A DNA stretch of 64,000 bases, from the NCBI GenBank assembly GCA_947561585.1, contig CANNZV010000263.1:158410-222409 (forward strand). The letters run 5' to 3'. Positions within the stretch are counted from its first letter, which is position 1. Every line of letters starts with the position of its first letter. The stretch comes from Caprella mutica. Lineage: Eukaryota; Arthropoda; Malacostraca; Amphipoda; Caprellidae. Positions 25,781-39,789 of the stretch are shown piece by piece. The notes under the pieces are model-generated. The model worked only from the letters and a program-made list of their open reading frames with translations, did not search any database and was not told the origin of the DNA. The translations under genes and the position numbers were made by a program.

Positions 25781-27844
25781 TATTGACATTCACTAATTTG
25801 GTTTGGTGGGTTTAAACTTGTTTAATTTATTATCAATTAATCTAAAAACATGTAATATTATGACAATTATCAATTTTATTAATTTACAAATAAGAACAGG
25901 TGTTTCTCCCGCCCTTTTCATTTGTTTGTTTACGTTTGTGACGTCACGGCTGCCATGAGGGACAGCTCGACGTACTATCTACTGTGTCACGTTCTTCGTC
26001 ACGGGAACGGTTGGTTCTCGTAGAACTGAGGGACGTCCTTCGAGTTCTTCAGCACGGGAACGCACCATTAATTAATTAGACAGAGTGAATCTTTCTTGAA
26101 ATTCCAATATAAAAGTATCTAGTATGAAGAACCAAAATGGATATTTTATCATTCCTAATCCAATATTCCCTTTAATTTCCAAATATTGAAATACTGATTA
26201 TGAAAATATACTGATTTTATGAGACAAATTAATTTAGCCAAGTTTTCATAGTTAGTTTTGTGAATTTGTTGTTAAGTAGGTATGAGTGGGAATGCTCGTC
26301 AATAAATTAGAAAGGACTTTAGTCTCCTGTAGAGAAAGGAAAAATTTAAAATATTAAATTTGTTGTGTTTTTTCTGATTTTTCCTATGCTACAATCATTG
26401 TTGTTGCTAATATATAAAAAGAAAATTGGAGACTGGCAAGTACCTAAAAATGTTTGAGAGTCCTCTGCACTTAGGTGGTATTTTTTTACACACAATTTTA
26501 CTTCAAAATTTAGACAACTGTAACTATATATATGTTGCCTGGCTGGCTGGCCTTGCTGTTGCTGTCTGATTAGCTAATGGTCACTACTGACTCGCTGACT
26601 CTGAGAGTGATTCTTAGGGATATAGCATCATATAGGTACCGGCTACTACTAATCTACTATTGTAGGTATGTTAATCCAAGTGAAATAGTATCATTAGTAT
26701 GGCTCGTAAACTCTCCATTAGTCTCTCCAGCTCTCCAAAAATCACCAAATTTCTCACCAAAGTTACCATAAGGCATAAATTCTCCCCAAAATAACATTAA
26801 ATTTGTAGCATAGGGAAAAATCATATATTTCTCACCATTTGCAAAAGAAGGGCTCAAAATAACTATCACAGACTCGCCCTTAAAATGGCGAGTTTGACAT
26901 GCTTTATTACCTGGATGTTAATAATCACACATAAAATGTTAATAATGCCTCACATTTTGAGACTGGCTGAAACTTAAAAGGGAGATACTGACACTCTGTA
27001 CCATATGCAATTTGTCAGAAATTTGTTAATTTGTCTTAGAAATCACTATATTTACAATTTTACATAATCAGACAGCTATGCAATTAAACTAATAATTGTA
27101 AGATTTCTCTCAATAGATTCTATCATTCTGAAATTTCTAAATTAAGTTCATTCTGCAATTTTGTAAGTTAACAATTGGACATTGGCTAATTATTAATATA
27201 TTACCAGTTGGCAGTTACATCATTAGACATTAGGTACATCAAGAGCTCTAGTCTGTCGGACTGTCCTTAGATACCTTGCAATGCAGCAAGTCTTCAGAGT
27301 ATGGGACATTTTCTATATTTTCTGATTGAACAATCATTATTTAATTTAATTTCATCCTGTATTTACTGCTCACTCAGACACCAGTCTGCAAAGCGTGTCA
27401 AATCTGTCTAAGATTTTATTTTGAGAACATTTTGTCTCCAAATATTTTCAAATCTGTCTCTAAAATCACCAAAATTCTTTAAAATGTCTTCAATAATAAC
27501 ATGTAAACATAGGAATTTGTCTCCAAGATCTTGCAAAGATATATTTTCCCTCAAAAAGTGTCTGCAAAGATCTTTGGCAACATGGACGCGCTTTCCATAA
27601 TTCTTGGTGAACACTTTACCAGTTTCTGTAATTTTACAACGCAGCATTGACATGTAATCTTAAATTATTTTTCATAAGCAACACCTAATTAATCTTTATA
27701 TTAATAGCATATGCAATGTTTATTGGTATAGATACATATAGCAACTGTCATAGGAATTTCAATGATTTTATTTTTGCAAAAAGGTACATTATTGTGCAAT
27801 TTGATTATCAGCCTAAGTCTCTGTCTAGCTACTTAATGCATAAG
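25781..27844. other. Intergenic AT-rich DNA with possible small inverted-repeat elements
   Basis: A GC-richer patch at 25,905-26,060 carries TGACGTCA and several CACGGGAACG-like words. Two weak inverted-repeat candidates lie at about 26,707-26,910 (ends resembling AAACTCNCCATT) and 27,389-27,600 (ends resembling AAAGCGNGTC). Both have TCTCC/TCTGTC-rich interiors but no clear target duplication. No gene was recognised; the short frames here have no protein-like features. Confidence 0.4.
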
Positions 27845-29400
27845 GCTGCTCGCAAACTAAAAGTGTTATTGCGAGCTTGCTTGCGTGAAAAAATGAGGGG
27901 CTCATACCAAACGCGTGAATTCACAGAGCGAGAAGCAAGCAGTTACCTGTCAAATGTCACTTAGGGAGGGTGTGTGTATCTCCGCACCAAATAAAAATGA
28001 TAACCACTCGATTATACTTTAACGGTTATATTTTTTTCACTTTTTAATAACAGGTTAATTATAACTTTTCATATACTTGTATTTAAATAAACTTAAAATA
28101 ATCAAACTTAACTTAATTCAAAACAAAATAACTCAATCCCTCACTTATTTAATATATTTTTGTCCCCGAACAAAGGAATCGAATTGTTCGCGACTGTTAT
28201 TTGAAAGAATATATGTGATATATGGAGTAAGTTTGATAATTATTATCAATTTAGATATGAATGATTGAATTCATTGTTTAGTAGTGTATTTATATTATCT
28301 GATTGAATTTTTTATAAGTAAAATTAAATAAATATTTATATTTAAGAACAAATGTGATAAGTTATTTACAATACTATAAACCTAGGTATTAGTTACTGAC
28401 TAGGGTAAGTCCCGGATTATCGAACGGTTCCACATTTTCGGCCACTATTAATTATAATCAATATATCTTAGATAACTATTTTAATTATTATTTACCTCTC
28501 ATTGCAAACATTAGTTTTTTATTACTTGCTCGTAAATGTGTAACAGCCCCATAACTTAGAACTTATCTTATAAATAGGTATGAATTATTTGGTTGTTTTT
28601 CCTAATTATATTAGGTAGTAAACATAGGTAGTAGGTACCTAGTGAATATTAAAACATGCAGTATTCTATTTATTATAGGAATCAGTATTTGTATGTGAGC
28701 GTAAAACGTATATCTACGTGGATAATGGAAATATACGAAATTTAAATTTTGACAGACCTATCATGATCTACGAAAACTCCCACTTTGCGAGTACTAGAAG
28801 TGTCTGATAACCGAGACGTTTCTCTAGATATGTACTAGGTATTATATTGTGTAACTCAGGTTAGATATCAAGGTATAATATTATATTAGGTATGTAATCG
28901 GCTTTATAAAATATCTAGATAAATATTTATATTATATATCATCCCTAGGTATCTAATTATGCATATATATTATATAATCAGATTGGTACCCAGGTAATAA
29001 TATTTTTAACCATGCTTGTCTCTAAAATTGTTGGTATTAAGTATTAACTATCAACATATGATGTTAATTAATTAAACTGTTAATAATAAGAAATAAAAGC
29101 GAAAAGAAATATAACCGTTAAACTATAACCGCAGTGGTTATCATTTTTTTTGGTGCGGAGATACACACACCCTTCTCGAGTGACATCTGGCAAGTAACTG
29201 CTTGCTTCTCGCGCAGCGTGAAACCATCTTCAGAGTCAGTTGTCGCTTTCAAGCTTTAAAGCAAGCTTTCGCGCTCGCTCTTGATACTTTGTGTGTGCGC
29301 AGTTCAATAGGAATAACATGTAGCACGGTTCATGCCCGCAAGCTTTCCTGCCCGCTTCACGCGAAAACGCTTTTGGTCTGCGCACAGCCTGAGGCTGTTA
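27845..29400. mobile_element. Long inverted-repeat (foldback-like) DNA element
   Basis: The segment around 27,925-28,065 is matched in reverse complement by about 29,045-29,220. The best part includes GAGAAGCAAGCAGTTAC, GGTGTGTGTATCTCCGCACC and TTTAACGGTTATATTT, and I judge it about 85-90% identical by eye. Weaker inverted similarity continues outward to GGCTGCTCGCA at 27,847 and TGCGCACAGCC near 29,390, and possibly further. The roughly 1-kb centre is AT-rich and has no transposase. Long arms and an empty core suggest a non-autonomous foldback DNA transposon. Exact ends and target duplication were not found. Confidence 0.75.
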
Positions 29401-32400
29401 GTAGCCTACCAGTGGCACTGTGGCAGTCTTCATTCAAATTTCAGTGCAATGACATCTGTTGACTTTTAAATTTATGATGAAAATGATCTTTTATTGATAC
29501 ATAGCTAGATCATGTCAACTGTTGGAATAGCGACCTATGCATGAATGGTGAAAAACAATAGAAATTTAAATCTGCTGCATTTAGCTAAGAAATTCATCTG
29601 TTAGGTAGCATAACTGTTCTCCTAAAAATAGTTTTTGTCAATCATTGTAGCTATCAAAAATTATCAGAATTAGTCTTTATTTGTTCTATATGAATCATAT
29701 ATAATTATAATGGTCATTATAAGTATAATTTCAAGTTCACTTTCTATTTCAGACGTAGCTATAGCTATTATGCTACATCAAATGTTTTTCTTTAATTTTA
29801 TATTTAGCTATTTATATAGCTAATAGCTCTCTACTATGAAAATCCCCTTGAGTCGCTACATACAGAATTACAAAAAAAGAAATCAGAAACCTACAGTTTA
29901 TGTTGCAGTGTGATCATCCGACTCTTTTCTGCAATTTGGTTCTTTGATGGTTCTCATTTCATTTTCTGCCAGGTATGTGAATATTATGCTTTTTCTTACT
30001 ATAAATCTATAATGTTATATTATATTTATCTGCTTATATGTATGCCTCTGCTCATATGTATCGATAGCCCCTATTGAGATATTTGATATTCTCATTATAC
30101 GAAATAGTCAGTAGCTAACTACACAAATAATAATCATTTTTATAGCTAGATTTCTTGGATTTTCGAGTTTTAGTCTTAAAGGAGCTAAACTGTTTGAAAT
30201 TAAGTAGAGCTTAGCTACCTATAACAGTACCTATCATCTTAATCAAATTATTCTGACTAGAGGAATATAAGTTGCTACCATATTTTAAGATGTAAAAATA
30301 GCTAGTGACATTGTTCTTTATAACTAGCTAATTCTTTCTCTGTTTGTTTCTTTTATGTCAATTGCATTAAATTTATTTTTAATATCAGCAATTTGACTTC
30401 TTGTTGCTAAGTAAATGTTCAACTCCCAATTAAATAAATTAAATATTACCTTTCTAGTTTCTACTAATTATTTCTATGAATTTTCATTTCAGGTTGAACT
30501 TATCTGTTCCCAGCAAAAACTCACTCCTTTTTGAAGAGGCCTAGAGTCATCAGAGTTGAGACAATGTTTTAAGCTCGATCTGCATGATGAAGATTTAAAT
30601 CAAGGTGAGTGGTGACTATTAAAGATTGTGTAAATCTTCATACCTAGTATTTACTTTATAGATAAAAATAGTTAGGAACACTAAATCAGTGAATAGGACA
30701 CTAGGTGTAAATAATTAGCTAGCTCTAACTGTTAGATAACCAGGTAGTAGATATTTAATTGATATTATTCTCCTTAACAAGATATCAAATGAACTAGCAA
30801 GCTAAGTAGCTGTACATTGTTATCTAAAGCAATAGCTAACTCTTCTTTTAATGTGATTTCTATAGTTGATCAAATCTTATTATAGCTAGTAGCTATTCAA
30901 TTGATTTTTTCTCATATTAATTTTCTCTTCTACAAGCATATTTATTTAATTGTTATATAGCTAGCTATTGAATCTCATTGATTTCAAAATTTGACTAGCT
31001 AACTCCTTACTAATTACTAATATAAGTATGATGGAATTTTGTAATTGCAACTATTCTGTGATTGATAAGATATTAAAGGCAATGAAAATAACTATAATCA
31101 AAGATTGAAAAGTTAATGAATAATTAATTGTGAAATATTATTATTCCAGATGTCTTTAATGTGGCTAAATTCCATTCATTTGTGGGGGCTCTGTCTTGTC
31201 CAGTTCAGACTTTCAAAGAAGTTCCCTTGGAAAGCAACAACTGCAGAAACAGGGCCTCAAAAATTTGTGTTGGTAAGTACAGATTACACTTTTTATTGGA
31301 AAGGTCGAAGTAAATTAGCATGAAGAAAATGTCCATATTTTCAAGAAATGGTTACAAACTCAACGTTCAATTATTTTCCGCGGTTGCTAAAATTTCTTCT
31401 GCATATTATTTCTATTTGTTCATAAAAAATTTATATTATATTTCCTAATATGATATTTTCAATTCTATGCTGTACCTTCTCTTCAACGTTGAATTTATAA
31501 TTAACCTCAATTGAATAAAAGGCAATCAGTACAAAGATCAGTTTAAAAAGAATGTCAAATTAATTTTGTAGCTAGCTATGTTGTTCATCAATTTAATAAT
31601 ATTGTTATGAACTATTAGAACTAATTGCTCATCTTCCTTACTAACCACAGGACGATGGTGATACGGCGTTTTGCAGAGAAAGGAAAGGTGAATTCAGTCT
31701 CCTACCTTCAAAGTAAAAGGAACTGCAGGAATTATTCACTTTGTCAAATCTAAAATTTGTCATAGCTGTAGACATTTGCCCATATCAAGTAGCTACTGCA
31801 TCTCTGCTATCATTTTCAATTTGAATGTCCTCATCTTTGGACATTACTACAGAGGTTTTTCACCAGATCACACCGAAATCTGTTGCTGTAACTTGCAGTC
31901 ACTGCTGTTTAGATGATAGCGAAAGAGCTCTATATACAGTTGACTCTAAAAGTTCAAATCAATTAATTGTGATAAATTCATATCATGTTCTGCATGGAAT
32001 GGGTTGTAGCTATTTTAGTCAGCTATTACTTGACAACTTAAGCTATTTAGATACGGAATTGACTTTTCTGTCCTCGTATCATTGAGTTCAGAAATATCAC
32101 TTTTAAATAATAATAGGAAGCAACTGGTATATATGTGTGGTCAGCTGATGCCAACGTCATAGCTTATCATCAAATTGATATAATGTCTTGAATATCACTC
32201 TCTGCCATTTATTTAGTATCTACTCTATTGGGTACTTACATTCAACACATGAAATAATATATATTTGCTATATATATTATTAGAAACTATTCAATATTGT
32301 TCCATAATATTTATGGTAAAGAAAATTAATAATTCTAATAGTATTTAGCTGTATACTAATAATTCTAATAGTATTTATATATTAATAATTCGAATGATAT

Positions 32401-32504
32401 TTATATATTAATTGTTCTAATAATATTTATATATTAATAATTATAATAACATTTATTTGTTAATAATTATAATAATGTTTAATAATATAAGTTGATATAA
32501 TAAA
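29400..32504 (+). ncRNA. Candidate spliced transcript, weak coding potential
   Basis: Several splice-like junctions are arranged in order on the plus strand. Exon 30,493-30,604 has acceptor CATTTTCATTTCAG and donor AAG/GTGAGT. Exon 31,150-31,272 has acceptor ATTATTCCAG and donor TTG/GTAAGT. A last exon starts at 31,651 after ACTAACCACAG. A possible first exon ends at 29,972 before GTATGTG, although that site could also be an acceptor. An AATAAA at 32,499-32,504 could end it. If joined, an ATG at 31,150 opens 62 codons (41 plus 21) with a hydrophobic start (MSLMWLNSIHLWGL) and a stop at 31,714. A second frame is also open across the first junction but has no ATG. I cannot tell a long non-coding RNA from a small-peptide gene. 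The interval is rich in TAGCT/AGCTA words. Confidence 0.4.
32330..32490. repeat. Imperfect AT-rich tandem repeat (about 28-30 bp)
   Basis: Five or so degenerate copies of a TAATAATTCTAATAGTATTT-like unit lie just before the AATAAA at 32,499. Copies differ in sequence and slightly in length. Confidence 0.7.
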
Positions 32505-32786
32505 GGTGTTCATTTAATTTGAGTTTATGATTTTCCCAATTTCCTGTACCATATTTACTGATTGATATTTAAATATCAAAGCTATTTATAGTAATGCAGA
32601 TATATCTGCATAATAACCAAGTATCAATAATCTGAGTGATAACAAGAGCATCTGCATTGTAAATAAATTCGTATGTCTGCATTGTAGGTAAATATCTCCA
32701 TAACATTAAATCAGATATCTGATTAACTATGAAGTATCACTTATAAACGTATTCCTAAATCAGAAAAGCTCTTGGTAATCAGATTT

Positions 32787-35700
32787 CACTGAACTAACCT
32801 TGTAATTGTTAACTATGCCACTGAACTATCCTTGTAATTGTTAACTATGCCACTGAACTATCCTTGTAATTGTTAACTATGCCACTGAACTATCCTTGTA
32901 ATTGTTAACTATGCCACTGAACTAACCTTGTAATTGTTAACTATGCCACTGAACTAACCTTGTAATTGTTAACTATGCCACTGAACTATCCTTGTAATTG
33001 TTAACTATGCCACTGAACTATCCTTGTAATTGTTAACTATGCGACTGAACTATCCTTGTAATTGTTAACTATGCCACTGAACTATCCTTGTAATTGTTAA
33101 CTATGCCACTGAACTATCCTTGTAATTGTTAACTATGCCTCTGAACTATCCTTGTAATTGTTAACTATGCCACTGAACTATCCTTGTAATTGTTAACTAT
33201 GCCACTGAACTATCCTTGTAATTGTTAACTATGCCACTGAACTATCCTTGTAATTGTTAACTATGCCACTGAACTATCCTTGTTATTGTTAACTATGCCA
33301 CTGAACTATCCTTGTAATTGTTAACTATGCCACTGAACTATCCTTGTAATTGTTAACTATGCCACTGAACTATCCTTGTAATTGTTAACTATGCCACTGA
33401 ACTATCCTTGTAATTGTTAACTATGCCACTGAACTATCCTTGTAATTGTTAACTATGCCACTGAACTATCCTTGTAATTGTTAACTATGCCACTGAACTA
33501 ACCTTGTAATTGTTAACTATTCCACTGAACTATCCTTGTAATTGTTAACTATGCCACTGAACTAACCTTGTAATTGTTAACTATGCCACTGAACTAACCT
33601 TGTAATTGTTAACTATGCGACTGAACTATCCTTGTAATTGTTAACTATGCGACTGAACTAACCTTGTAATTGTTAACTATGCGACTGAACTATCCTTGTA
33701 ATTGTTAACTATGCGACTGAACTATCCTTGTAATTGTTAACTATGCCACTGAACTATCCTTGTAATTGTTAACTATGCCACTGAACTATCCTTGTAATTG
33801 TTAACTATGCCACTGAACTATCCTTGTAATTGTTAACTATGCCACTGAACTATCCTTGTAATTGTTAACTATGCCACTGAACTATCCTTGTAATTGTTAA
33901 CTATGCCACTGAACTATCCTTGTAATTGTTAACTATGCCACTGAACTATCCTTGTAATTGTTAACTATGCCACTGAACTATCCTTGTAATTGTTAACTAT
34001 GCCACTGAACTATCCTTGTAATTGTTAACTATGCCACTGAACTATCCTTGTAATTGTTAACTATGCCACTGAACTATCCTTGTAATTGTTAACTATGCCA
34101 CTGAACTATCCTTGTAATTGTTAACTATGCCACTGAACTATCCTTGTAATTGTTAACTATGCCACTGAACTATCCTTGTAATTGTTAACTATGCCACTGA
34201 ACTATCCTTGTAATTGTTAACTATGCCACTGAACTATCCTTGTAATTGTTAACTATGCCACTGAACTATCCTTGTAATTGTTAACTATGCCACTGAACTA
34301 TCCTTGTAATTGTTAACTATGCCACTGAACTATCCTTGTAATTGTTAACTATGCCACTGAACTATCCTTGTAATTGTTAACTATGCCACTGAACTATCCT
34401 TGTAATTGTTAACTATGCCACTGAACTATCCTTGTAATTGTTAACTATGCCACTGAACTATCCTTGTAATTGTTAACTATGCCACTGAACTATCCTTGTA
34501 ATTGTTAACTATGCCACTGAACTATCCTTGTAATTGTTAACTATGCCACTGAACTAACCTTGTAATTGTTAACTATGCCACTGAACTATCCTTTTAATTG
34601 TTAACTATGCCACTGAACTATCCTTTTAATTGTTAACTATGCCACTGAACTATCCTTGTAATTGTTAACTATGCCACTGAACTATCCTTTTAATTGTTAA
34701 CTATGCCACTGAACTATCCTTTTAATTGTTAACTATGCCACTGAACTATCCTTTTAATTGTTAACTATGCCACTGAACTAGCCTTGTAATTGTTAACTAT
34801 GCCACTAAACTATCCTTGTAATTGTTAACTATGCCACTGAACTATCCTTGTAATTGTTAACTATGCCACTGAACTATCCTTGTAATTGTTAACTATGCCA
34901 CTGAACTATCCTTGTAATTGTTAACTATGCCACTGAACTATCCTTGTAATTGTTAACTATGCCACTGAACTATCCTTGTAATTGTTAACTATGCCACTGA
35001 ACTAACCTTGTAATTGTTAACTATGCCACTGAACTATCCTTGTAATTGTTAACTATGCCACTGAACTATCCTTGTAATTGTTAACTATGCCACTGAACTA
35101 TCCTTGTATTTGTTAACTATGCCACTGAACTATCCTTGTAATTGTTAACTATGCCACTGAACTATCCTTGTAATTGTTAACTATGCCACTGAACTATCCT
35201 TGTAATTGTTAACTATGCCACTGAACTATCCTTGTAATTGTTAACTATGCCACTGAACTATCCTTGTAATTGTTAACTATGCCACTGAACTATCCTTGTA
35301 ATTGTTAACTATGCCACTGAACTATCCTTGTAATTGTTAACTATGCCACTGAACTATCCTTGTAATTGTTAACTATGCCACTGAACTATCCTTGTAATTG
35401 TTAACTATGCCACTGAACTATCCTTGTAATTGTTAACTATGCCACTGAACTATCCTTGTAATTGTTAACTATGCCACTGAACTATCCTTGTAATTGTTAA
35501 CTATGCCACTGAACTAACCTTGTAATTCTTAACTATGCCACTAAACTATCCTTGTAATTGTTAACTATGCCACTGAACTATCCTTGTAATTGTTAACTAT
35601 GCCACTGAACTATCCTTGTAATTGTTAACTATGCCACTGAACTATCCTTGTAATTGTTAACTATGCCACTAAACTATCCTTGTAATTGTTAACTATGCCA

Positions 35701-37583
35701 CTGAACTAACCTTGTAATTGTTAACTATGCCACTGAACTATCCTTGTAATTGTTAACTATGCCACTAAACTATCCTTGTAATTGTTAACTATGCCACTGA
35801 ACTAACCTTGTAATTGTTAACTATGCCACTGAACTATCCTTGTAATTGTTAACTATGCCACTGAACTATCCTTGTAATTGTTAACTATGCCACTGAACTA
35901 ACCTTGTAATTGTTAACTATGCCACTGAACTATCCTTGTAATTGTTAACTATGCCACTGAACTATCCTTGTAATTGTTAACTATGCCACTGAACTATCCT
36001 TGTAATTGTTATCTATGCCACTGAACTATCCTTGTAATTGTTAACTATGCCACTGAACTAACCTTGTAATTGTTAACTATGCCACTAAACTAACCTTGTA
36101 ATTGTTAACTATGCCACTGAACTATCCTTGTAATTGTTAACTATGCCACTAAACTAACCTTGTAATTGTTAACTATGCCACTGAACTATCCTTGTAATTG
36201 TTAACTATGCCACTGAACTATCCTTGTAATTGTTAACTATGCCACTGAACTAACCTTGTAATTGTTAACTATGCCACTAAACTAACCTTGTAATTGTTAA
36301 CTATGCCACTGAACTATCCTTGTAATTGTTAACTATGCCACTAAACTAACCTTGTAATTGTTAACTATGCCACTGAACTATCCTTGTAATTGTTAACTAT
36401 GCCACTGAACTATCCTTGTAATTGTTAACTATGCCACTGAACTATCCTTGTAATTGTTAACTATGCCACTGAACTATCCTTGTAATTGTTAACTATGCCA
36501 CTGAACTATCCTTGTAATTGTTAACTATGCCACTGAACTATCCTTGTAATTGTTAACTATGCCACTGAACTATCCTTGTAATTGTTAACTATGCCACTGA
36601 ACTATCCTTGTAATTGTTAACTATGCCACTGAACTATCCTTGTAATTGTTAACTATGCCACTAAACTATCCTTGTAATTGTTAACTATGCCACTGAACTA
36701 TCCTTGTAATTGTTAACTATGCCACTGAACTATCCTTGTAATTGTTAACTATGCCACTGAACTATCCTTGTAATTGTTAACTATGCCACTGAACTATCCT
36801 TGTAATTGTTAACTATGCCACTGAACTATCCTTGTAATTGTTAACTATGCCACTGAACTAACCTTGTAATTGTTAACTATGCCACTAAACTATCCTTGTA
36901 ATTGTTAACTATGCCACTGAACTATCCTTGTAATTGTTAACTATGCCACTGAACTATCCTTGTAATTGTTAACTATACCACTGAACTATCCTTGTAATTG
37001 TTAACTATGCCACTGAACTATCCTTGTAATTGTTAACTATGCCACTGAACTATCCTTGTAATTGTTAACTATGCCACTGAACTATCCTTGTAATTGTTAA
37101 CTATGCCACTAAACTATCCTTGTAATTGTTAACTATGCCACTGAACTATCCTTGTAATTGTTAACTATGCCACTGAACTATCCCTGTAATTGTTAACTAT
37201 GTCACTGAACTATCCTTGTAATTGTTAACTATGCCACTGAACTATCCTTGTAATTGTTAACTATGCCACTGAACTATCCTTGTAATTGTTAACTATGCCA
37301 CTGAACTATCCTTGTAATTGTTAACTATGCCACTGAACTATCCTTGTAATTGTTAACTGTGCCACTGAACTATCCTTGTAATTGTTAACTATGCCACTGA
37401 ACTATCCTTGTAATTGTTAACTATGCCACTGAACTATCCTTGTAATTATTAACTATGCCACTGAACTATCCTTGTAATTGTTAACTATGCCACTGAACTA
37501 TCCTTGTAATTATTAACTATGCCACTGAACTATCCTTGTAATTGTTAACTATGCCACTGAACTGTCCTTGTAATTGTTAACTA
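32787..37583. repeat. 32-bp satellite, about 150 copies without indels
   Basis: The unit contains CCTTGTAATTGTTAACTATG followed by CCACTGAACTA. The register is kept exactly: rows 480 bp apart (15 units) line up from one end to the other, so no insertion or deletion has accumulated in about 4.8 kb. Variation is limited to a few substitutions, mainly A/T before CCTTG, G/A in CTGAAC/CTAAAC, GCC/GCG, and a local cluster of CTTTTAATT units near 34,590-34,760. GTTAAC is a palindrome present in nearly every unit. The frame is stop-rich, so the array is not coding. Confidence 0.97.
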
Positions 37584-39495
37584 GGGTTCCTTTTCTGTGA
37601 ATGTTCCAAGAGAATATCTCGAGTCTTCTCAACAACTTGATGTATCATTGTACCGTCAATTAACTGTATCACCAAACTGATGAAAACTGCTATTTGATAA
37701 ACGTTTGGCATATCAAAACGTTTCGAAATACAAAGTTTCAGATAAACACTATAAAGTTACAAATTAACTTATGAATAAGTTTAATATTCAATATTTGGGT
37801 ATTTGGTAAGTTAGGTAGCTAAATATCTAGCCTGATAAAAAATGAATGTATTTTCATGTTGGCTACTCTTCAAGCTGGGTGACACCCATTTGAGGTAAAA
37901 TATTATGATAGGTATAACCCTATTTTTTTTTTTTTTTTTTTAATTATAGGGTTCCGGTTAGTACCACATGTCCCTTTTTCATTAGAGTATTTGTAATGTA
38001 TTTTATTTCAGTACTCAATTCACAATAAATATTCCAATTTAAGAATTTCTCATGGTAACATAACAGCAAACACCAAAACACACAATCACCAAAACACAGG
38101 CACACAACTAAATATATTTTGAATTTATATGTACATTATTTACAAGGGAAGGTAAATCCCTACTGGGAGGGCATAAAAGAAAATGGGGAACTGCCGGGCG
38201 TTCTCTTCGGTACCGACCCAATTTAGAAACACGTATTTTAGAAACTATATGATTGAAGGGAAATTAAATGAAGTATCATAATTTAAAGTAAAATATTCAC
38301 GAAACCTATTTTTTGGATACTACTAAAATGTAGTGAAACAATTTGAATTATTTTTATTTGGAAAACATTATTTAGAACTAAAAATTTCAAAATATTCTAT
38401 TTAGGAAAAAATTAAGTTCAGTAAAACAATTTGGAATCTCATTTAAACAAGTAAACTATTTAGAAATAAATTAATTAAGAAAAGATTAGTTTGGAAGAAA
38501 ATTTTATGGAAACATGTAAAGTGAAATAAAATAGAATAGATACCCCTAGAATGGCGTAATGTTTAATCGAGTAAGAGTTCTTTGGAGTACCTACGTGTAG
38601 TTTGGTGGAGTGTATTTTGGTGTAAAAGTAGGCTCCGCCTGCCCGCCACGCTAACGACCGCCCACTATTACGTCATTAATTGTTGAAGTCCCGTTTAATT
38701 TACTGTTAAACACTGTTCATGTAATTTTATTTGCATTTTGATACTTTGGATATCATATTATTGCTTCTATATAATTTGAGAATTCATCATATAGCATTAA
38801 TAAGTTTACTATTACAAACCATTACTCTCTTATATGAACCGCCCACAACTGACGTCATTACTTAATTTTCAACATACGTTATATTGCGCTTGTCTCTGAT
38901 GAGTTAATTCTCTATATACGGCTACAAAAATTATTAGGTAGTACGTTTTCAATTAAATTTACATGGTTTTAAATTGAATTGCTAAATATTATTTATCGTA
39001 ATTGGCTTTTATATAATGATTAAATGCTGTTGTAAAGTTTAAACAAGTCTACCCTAGAAAAATCAACCAGCCAGCCATAGAAAACTATTTATATCCCTGG
39101 GATAACCGTAAATTTGATTTAGATTCTATTAATCGGTCTAAAGATTTCTATTCTTCTTTCCAAATCGATATAAAACTTCCATATCACAAACAATAAAACA
39201 ACAAATATAGAATAATTATTATATCTGTGTTTGTTCACCAAATTCCGAACTAAGAAAATATAAATAATTGTATGTACCTACCTAGGTATGTACTACATTT
39301 TTCTATTCTGTTAATCACTTTTTTTTCTATTTCATTAATTATAATATATTTTTCACGTTTTTAAATCCATGAAAGTTTATACTCGTGGATGTCCAGGGAT
39401 GTATCTTTTATTTTGGTTCTATCCACTTAATTTACCGATTTTGAGTTTTTAAAGAAATTGTTTGTAACCCTACATGTTCCATAGTCATGTGAAGT
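37584..39495. other. Intergenic AT-rich DNA
   Basis: A T-tract lies at 37,924-37,942. From 38,220 to 38,540 there is a degenerate series of TTTAGAAA/TTTGGAAA words suggesting an old minisatellite. Two short segments near 38,655-38,685 and 38,837-38,866 share ACCGCCCAC followed closely by ACGTCATTA. No gene was recognised. Confidence 0.45.
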
Positions 39496-39789
39496 AAATA
39501 ATCGGTAAATTCATAGATAATGACAGCCCTGTCATCATCTATGAAGCTGGTAATCTACAGCTTCCTAATTATTTACAAACTTCTATACCAGCTTCCTAGT
39601 TAACGAAAGCCTTCTATAGAATATTAAATCTTTTATATAAAAAATTAAATAATGCTCTCAAAAATTATCCTCTCTCTAAACAAAAACATATCTTAAGAGT
39701 TTCTCTTCTCCATAATTACCTTCGCAACTTGCAGAAGGTTATATTTCCATCGGAATTTATTTATCATCTTGTTATTCGCTTAACTGAAA

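Noticed and set aside
26707..27600. Two more MITEs with TCTCC-rich interiors
   Set aside because: End similarity is short and imperfect and no target duplication could be read, so they are mentioned only in the region note.
31825..32085. An 86-codon ORF in the last candidate exon
   Set aside because: It has no recognisable domain and no supporting context; it could be chance in a long 3' region.
32787..37583. A CRISPR array
   Set aside because: Units are contiguous and near-identical with no unique spacers, in a eukaryotic context.
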